Shown here: piece by piece, positions 14,209 to 17,691 of the stretch | Layout of the letters: the number at the start of each line of letters is the position of its first letter | Position numbering within the stretch: the stretch's first letter is position 1 | Assembly (NCBI GenBank): GCA_963506915.1 | Contig: CAUORE010000033.1 | Coordinates: 1-17,691 of the forward strand | Direction of reading: 5' to 3' | Source: JABCPE02 sp963506915 | GTDB taxonomy: Bacteria; Bacteroidota; Bacteroidia; Flavobacteriales; Weeksellaceae | Length of the DNA: 17,691 nucleotides | Made by a program: the position numbers and the translations under genes | The notes under the pieces: generated by a model | Told to the model about the DNA's origin: nothing | Database searches by the model: none | What the model saw: the letters and a program-made list of their open reading frames with translations, nothing else

Positions 14209-14781
14209 ATGAAACTGCATTATTTATTAACAATATTATTATTAGTAGCATGTAAAGACAAATGTAAAAATATAAAGATTTTGGATTTTCCTAAGGACAT
14301 AAAAATAATGAGTTCTAATAAACAAATCTGTGATAATGAGCACTATAACTTTGGAGAACCTTTTGTGATGGAATATAATGATGAGAATTATAGCTTGTTT
14401 CATTATAATGAAAAAATAAAAATTTTAGTGGATAAAAGAGTAAATATCATACTCTGCATAAAAACTAATGAAGCCAATAATTTTGATATTATATTTAACT
14501 CTAAAGACCAATTTACCTATGGAATAGAAGAACTAATATTTTTAGATAAAAACTTAATTCCTCTCTATGCTATACGAGAATTAGGGATATATCAGTACAC
14601 CCATGATGTTAGAAATAAAAAAATAAAATTTGCTTTGATAGATGATAATAAAATAGACTTTAATAAAATCAAATATAAAGATATTCTTAATATTTATAGA
14701 AATCTGAAACCAAAGAAAATTTCAGATAAAGAATATAATGAAAATCCATACTATACATATCCCTTTGCTTGGGAATGGTAG
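14209..14781 (+). CDS. Lipoprotein of unknown function
   Basis: This encodes 190 residues. Residues 1-15 are a lipoprotein signal peptide, MKLHY then TILLLVAC, with the lipidated Cys at 15. The mature domain has three further Cys residues, at about 19, 38 and 84, at least two of which could pair in the periplasm. It contains NEHYNFGEPFVMEYNDENY and ends YYTYPFAWEW. No known domain is apparent. It is in the same strand run as its neighbours, with 67 and 41 base gaps. Confidence 0.65.
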   Translation: MKLHYLLTILLLVACKDKCKNIKILDFPKDIKIMSSNKQICDNEHYNFGEPFVMEYNDENYSLFHYNEKIKILVDKRVNIILCIKTNEANNFDIIFNSKDQFTYGIEELIFLDKNLIPLYAIRELGIYQYTHDVRNKKIKFALIDDNKIDFNKIKYKDILNIYRNLKPKKISDKEYNENPYYTYPFAWEW

Positions 14782-14822
14782 GTAATGTTTCAGATGTCTT
14801 TTAGGTCATTAAAACAAAAACA

Positions 14823-15224
14823 ATGAAAACAAATTATAAAATATTATTTGCAGTATTGTTTGTATTTATAGCTTTTTTGGGAATGTATTTATTCTCATTT
14901 TACAAATCTGTTACGGATACAGAAGATGTGAAATTAAGCGGTTATATTTATGATGAAAAAAGCAAACAGCCTATCCCAAATACTCTCATAATGATAATAA
15001 ATGAGCGATATGAAGATGATAACGGCAATACGAATTACGATGAATATTTAGGAAAAGATACCATAAAACTCTATTCCGATAGTAAAGGATATTATTCAAC
15101 AATTATAGAGAAAACTGCTTTTATATCGTTATATTTCAAAAAAGAAGGCTATGTCCAGAAGAAAATAGAAGGAGAATATCCAGTGAAACAAATGAATTAT
15201 AAAGTGTATTTAAAGAAAGAGTGA
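14823..15224 (+). CDS. Membrane-anchored protein with a carboxypeptidase-regulatory-like domain
   Basis: This encodes 133 residues. Residues 7-28 form one membrane segment (ILFAVLFVFIAFLGMYLFSF). After it come VKLSGYIYDEKSKQPIPNTLIMI (38-60) and KLYSDSKGYYSTIIEKTAFISLYFKKEGYVQKKI, the two halves of a transthyretin-like, carboxypeptidase-regulatory beta sandwich: GxIxDxxxxxPIxNtxVxI, and a later D-x-x-G-x-Y followed by a K-x-G-Y strand. Such domains hold or present other domains, and here it stands alone. It is the last gene before the strong terminator at 15299, so it likely closes the cluster. Confidence 0.7.
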   Translation: MKTNYKILFAVLFVFIAFLGMYLFSFYKSVTDTEDVKLSGYIYDEKSKQPIPNTLIMIINERYEDDNGNTNYDEYLGKDTIKLYSDSKGYYSTIIEKTAFISLYFKKEGYVQKKIEGEYPVKQMNYKVYLKKE

Positions 15225-15298
15225 TTTTATGTAATATTCATATTTTCAATCACTTATAAAAATAAAGCTATTAAAAACTAAATATCATCCAAAAAAAT

Positions 15299-15329
15299 AA
15301 TAGGGACTTTGTGAAAAGTCCCTATTTTA
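15299..15329 (+). terminator. Rho-independent terminator closing the small-gene cluster
   Basis: A perfect 12-base stem (AATAGGGACTTT, 15299-15310; AAAGTCCCTATT, 15315-15326) with a GTGA loop is followed by a short T-run and preceded by an A-rich run. It lies 74 bases after the last gene of the cluster. The dnaB fragment begins 33 bases after it, so that fragment has no obvious promoter. Confidence 0.85.
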
Positions 15330-15361
15330 GTTCTTTCCCTCTGTAATGTTTTGATTTACAG

Positions 15362-15904
15362 GTGTTATTGTGGAGCTGGAGGTATTATCACTATAAGGAA
15401 GACTTGACCAAACTAAAAATACATATTGATGACACTCCATCAATATCTATTCAAGATTTAAAAGTCAAGGCTAAAATGATGAAATTGAAATATAATATAA
15501 AAGCCTTATTTGTTGATTATTTACAATTAGCAACTTATGAAAAATCACAAAATAGAGAACAAGAAATCGCCAAAATTTCATCAGGATTAAAGGCTATTGC
15601 AAAAGAATTAGATATACCAGTAATCGCTCTCTCTCAACTTTCAAGAGCTGTAGAGAGCCGACCTAATAAACGCCCTCAATTATCCGATTTAAGAGAGTCT
15701 GGTTCAATAGAACAGGATGCTGATGAAGTCATTTTCCTCTATCGTCCAGAATATTACAATATTGATGAATGGGATGATTACAATAATGCTCCTACAAAAA
15801 ATGAGGTGGAAATTATGATAGCTAAAAATAGAAATGGAGGATTATTAGATGAGAGATATAAAGTAAATATGGCGATTTCTGAATTTAGAAATATAGAATA
15901 TTAA
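15362..15904 (+). pseudogene. 3' fragment of a replicative helicase (dnaB) gene
   Basis: Up to 180 residues can be read from a GTG; from about residue 13 they match the C-terminal RecA-fold half of DnaB: IHIDDTPSISIQDLKVKAK, Walker B-like LFVDYLQLA (Asp52), NREQEIAKIS, IPVIALSQLSRAVESR, LRESGSIEQDAD, YRPEYY and IAKNRNGG with the arginine-finger region. The N-terminal primase-binding domain, the linker and the Walker A loop are all missing, so it cannot be a working helicase; full-length DnaB is about 450-520 residues. Residues 1-12 are not DnaB-like and seem to be junction sequence. It follows a terminator directly and shows no promoter. It is most likely a truncated second copy left by recombination with the chromosomal dnaB. 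Confidence 0.8.
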
Positions 15905-15919
15905 CCCAAAATAAAAAAT

Positions 15920-16132
15920 ATGAAAAATATAAATAAACAAAATCTTTCCAAAGACATTCAGCGACAAAAAATAATGTTTGGAATAAGCCTTTTTGCAGTG
16001 ATATATCTTATCTATTTTGGAGCTCAAAATGAAGAATGGAGCTATTATTGTGCAATAGCTTCAGCTTATATTCTTACAAAGACTATAAATTTTTTAATAA
16101 AAATTTACAAAAATCATAAGCTTCTAAAATGA
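15920..16132 (+). CDS. Small two-pass membrane protein
   Basis: This encodes 70 residues with two membrane segments at about 18-34 (IMFGISLFAVIYLIYF) and 43-61 (YCAIASAYILTKTINFLIKI), a basic N-terminus (KNINKQNLSKDIQRQK) and a basic C-terminus. That charge pattern fits both ends being in the cytoplasm. No family recognised. It starts 15 bases after the dnaB fragment ends. Confidence 0.55.
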   Translation: MKNINKQNLSKDIQRQKIMFGISLFAVIYLIYFGAQNEEWSYYCAIASAYILTKTINFLIKIYKNHKLLK

Positions 16133-16215
16133 GAATCTTAAGTCCTTTTTATTTCAAAATAATTGCTCTGTTGTCAATGAATTTAGATCTGTTTAGAATA
16201 ATAAAACAAGAAGCT

Positions 16216-16335
16216 ATGAAAAAAACTAAACCTAAATTGATAGTAATTTTCCTAATATTAACGCTGTTAATACTCTTTTTTCTGAAAAAGTTAGAGTTTA
16301 TATTTATGATACCTCCAAGTCCATTTTTTATTTAA
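16216..16335 (+). CDS. Possible very small membrane protein
   Basis: From the ATG at 16216, 39 residues are encoded: a basic start MKKTKPK, then a hydrophobic LIVIFLILTLLILFFL segment and a short proline-rich end. The frame stays open back to an ATG at 16129, which overlaps the stop of the previous gene in an ATGA arrangement and would add 29 residues; the shorter form looks more natural because the added part is not typical of a signal or membrane segment. The gene may not be real. Confidence 0.35.
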   Translation: MKKTKPKLIVIFLILTLLILFFLKKLEFIFMIPPSPFFI

Positions 16336-16345
16336 AATCAATATC

Positions 16346-16531
16346 ATGAATGAATTAGAACTATTTACAGAAGAATTATTTCCACCCACAAAGGAGGAAT
16401 CAGAAGAAATCTTGGAAACTATACAAAAGCAACTGGAAGACCCAAAATTTGAAGAACATTGGGCGTTTTTACATCAGCAGTATTTACTTAAAAAACAACT
16501 ATTAAAAGATTTAGAAGATGAAAACTTTTGA
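16346..16531 (+). CDS. Small acidic protein overlapping the next gene
   Basis: This encodes 61 residues, strongly acidic, predicted to be mostly helical (EESEEILETIQKQLEDPKFEEHW, then LLKKQLLKDLEDE). No signal peptide and no motif known to me. It overlaps the next gene by 14 bases, an arrangement seen in two-gene modules such as antitoxin-toxin pairs, but the partner has no toxin features. The upstream gene ends 10 bases before its ATG. Confidence 0.55.
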   Translation: MNELELFTEELFPPTKEESEEILETIQKQLEDPKFEEHWAFLHQQYLLKKQLLKDLEDENF

Positions 16532-17024
16532 AAATTACACTATTGTTAAAGAAACAGAATGGGCTACACTCATCAAAGTCTTTGTTTCTGAATTAGAAAA
16601 AGAAGTAGAATTTTGGTTACCCAAATCCAAAACAGAAAAAAAAGATGAGGGTTTAGAAATTGACACCGAAACTTGGGAAACCAAAATAGAAGAATTGAAA
16701 ACTCCACAAGAGGAAGAGTGCGTATTTGTCTATGTAGATAAATACGAAGAATTAGAAAAATCCTACAAACTAATCCTTACTGCTACTCTCAAAAAAATAA
16801 ATACTAATCCTTGGGCTTTTGTTCCCAAAACTTTGGTCAAAGACCTCGGAGAAATTGAAGAGAATGAAAGAGGAAAGTTTTATTTTAAAATACCCCTTTG
16901 GTTTTGGGAAAAGAATTTAGAGAAAATCATTTCTGATACCTTGGAATTTTTCAATAAAGATAAAGATAAAGAAGAAGAGGAAAAATTCAAGAAGAATGAT
17001 TTTAAATTATGGAGTTTGGAATAA
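16518..17024 (+). CDS. Hypothetical protein, partner of the upstream small acidic protein
   Basis: This encodes 168 residues, acidic, no signal peptide. Near its N-terminus (about 8-37) the pattern YTIVKETEWATLIKVFVSELEKEVEFWLPKSK is like a short motif I have seen in phage- and element-borne Bacteroidota proteins (a K-x-T-E-x-A-x-L-I/V-K-V strand followed by WxPKS); those have no known function. The middle has VYVDKYEELEKSYKLILTATLKK, and the tail is a highly charged Lys-Glu run ending in KLWSLE. It is translationally coupled to the preceding acidic gene. An element origin is plausible given the dnaB fragment just upstream. Confidence 0.6.
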   Translation: MKTFENYTIVKETEWATLIKVFVSELEKEVEFWLPKSKTEKKDEGLEIDTETWETKIEELKTPQEEECVFVYVDKYEELEKSYKLILTATLKKINTNPWAFVPKTLVKDLGEIEENERGKFYFKIPLWFWEKNLEKIISDTLEFFNKDKDKEEEEKFKKNDFKLWSLE

Positions 17025-17085
17025 TAGTAACTATATAGTTAAGTAGCTTTTTATTTAAAAAAAGAAAATCATGATAAAAATCATA

Positions 17086-17116
17086 TTGCATAGGAATATA
17101 AAAGCTTATACATTTG
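17086..17116 (+). promoter_or_regulatory. Predicted promoter of the beta-barrel gene
   Basis: TACATTTG at 17109-17116 matches TAnnTTTG exactly and TTG at 17086-17088 lies 20 bases upstream, the usual spacing for a Bacteroidota promoter. The start codon is 40 bases past the -7 element. This is one of the better promoter matches in the window. Confidence 0.65.
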
Positions 17117-17156
17117 CGAATGTTAAAATTTTGTTAAATAAATATTCAAATAGAAG

Positions 17157-17691
17157 ATGAAGAAACTGGGTTTAATGCTATTGCTAATTTCTGGACTATC
17201 CAAAGGTCAGTATTTAGATAATTTAACCTATGGTCTGAAACTTGGTGCTCTGCATTCTCGTGTTACCAATCTTCCAGAGATGCTTATTGGCAGGGAAAAC
17301 AATCGACAATTGTTTGATATTACAAGTAAGGGCGTTTTCGGAGTTGAAGGCGGTCTTTTTTTAAATTATAAACTTCCTGCTTCCAGAGTTGCTATTCAGC
17401 CGGAGCTATTATTTCGTTATTCAGGAGCAGAAGTAAATTACAACAATGAAACCACAGGTAGTAGTTATAAACTAGGGCTTAGGTATTCATATTTGATGCT
17501 TGGCGGAATTTATAAGGTATATCCTTTCTTAGGGTTAAATATAGGCATAGGAGCTTTCTATTCTAAAAATCTTACTCCACATGCAATAAGTTATAACTCC
17601 AATGAGCGTAATGGTCTCTATGATACCAATTTTCGCCAGTTCTATAGAGAAGGAATTGTGGGGAAGGATGATTTTAATTTGAGCTTTTCCT
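17157..17691 (+). CDS. Outer-membrane beta-barrel protein, PorT-like, cut by window edge
   Basis: The frame is open from the ATG at 17157 to the window edge (178 codons), so the C-terminus is not visible. Residues 1-17 are a type I signal peptide (MKKLGLMLLLISGLSKG, then QY). The rest has alternating hydrophobic strands with aromatic ends and turns: LTYGLKLGALHSRVTN, FGVEGGLFLNYKL, VAIQPELLFRYSG, SYKLGLRYSYLMLGGIYKV, PFLGLNIGIGAFYS. A repeat of glycine-aromatic strands with short loops is like the PorT/OMP_b-brl_2 outer-membrane barrels of flavobacteria; these are often of unknown substrate. Base use is closer to purL than to the AT-rich cluster, and it has its own promoter, so it is likely core or long-resident. 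Confidence 0.75.
   Translation, partial: MKKLGLMLLLISGLSKGQYLDNLTYGLKLGALHSRVTNLPEMLIGRENNRQLFDITSKGVFGVEGGLFLNYKLPASRVAIQPELLFRYSGAEVNYNNETTGSSYKLGLRYSYLMLGGIYKVYPFLGLNIGIGAFYSKNLTPHAISYNSNERNGLYDTNFRQFYREGIVGKDDFNLSFS

Noticed and set aside
1..17691. CRISPR array, rRNA or complete insertion sequence
   Set aside because: No regularly spaced repeats, no ribosomal sequence and no transposase or terminal inverted repeats were seen on either strand.

Overview
The window looks like a chromosomal piece of a low-GC Bacteroidota, most likely a flavobacterium of the Weeksellaceae/Chryseobacterium type; the species cannot be told. The basis is the long single-chain PurL, several exact matches to the Bacteroidota -7 promoter element (TAnnTTTG), the near absence of Shine-Dalgarno sequences, many short lipoproteins with Bacteroidota-style lipoboxes, and a PorT-like beta-barrel gene. 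One housekeeping gene, purL (7283-10972), is visibly richer in G+C than the accessory DNA on both sides.

Layout, left to right. (1) 26-1492: a secreted protein, a gene remnant and a small lipoprotein, all of unknown function. (2) 1643-3147: a three-gene hipB-hipS-hipT operon, in which the HipA kinase is split and its N-terminal subdomain is a separate small protein. The kinase carries the Ser-Ile-Ser loop of HipT-type toxins. (3) 3472-4086, minus strand: a DUF7691-like protein, separated from hipT by a bidirectional terminator. (4) 4396-7078: a tightly coupled pair made of an SF1/UvrD-like helicase with an unrecognised N-terminal domain and a 223-residue partner of unknown fold. It has a promoter element at one end and a strong hairpin terminator at the other, and is the best candidate for a poorly described, perhaps anti-phage, system. 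(5) purL with its own promoter and a perfect terminator shared with a convergent small helical protein (11033-11305, minus). (6) 11479-15224: eight small same-strand genes (lipoproteins, membrane-anchored proteins and a WapI-like immunity protein) ending at a strong terminator. This resembles orphan immunity or cargo islands linked to polymorphic toxins, but no toxin is present. (7) 15362-15904: a 3' fragment of dnaB without its Walker A region, then two small membrane proteins and an overlapping pair of acidic proteins. (8) From 17157 off the right edge: an outer-membrane beta-barrel gene with a good promoter.

Apart from purL and perhaps the beta-barrel gene, the window reads as accessory DNA: a toxin-antitoxin module, a putative defence pair, and immunity-like genes placed around a core metabolic gene. 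Family assignments rest on motif recognition by eye; no database search was possible.
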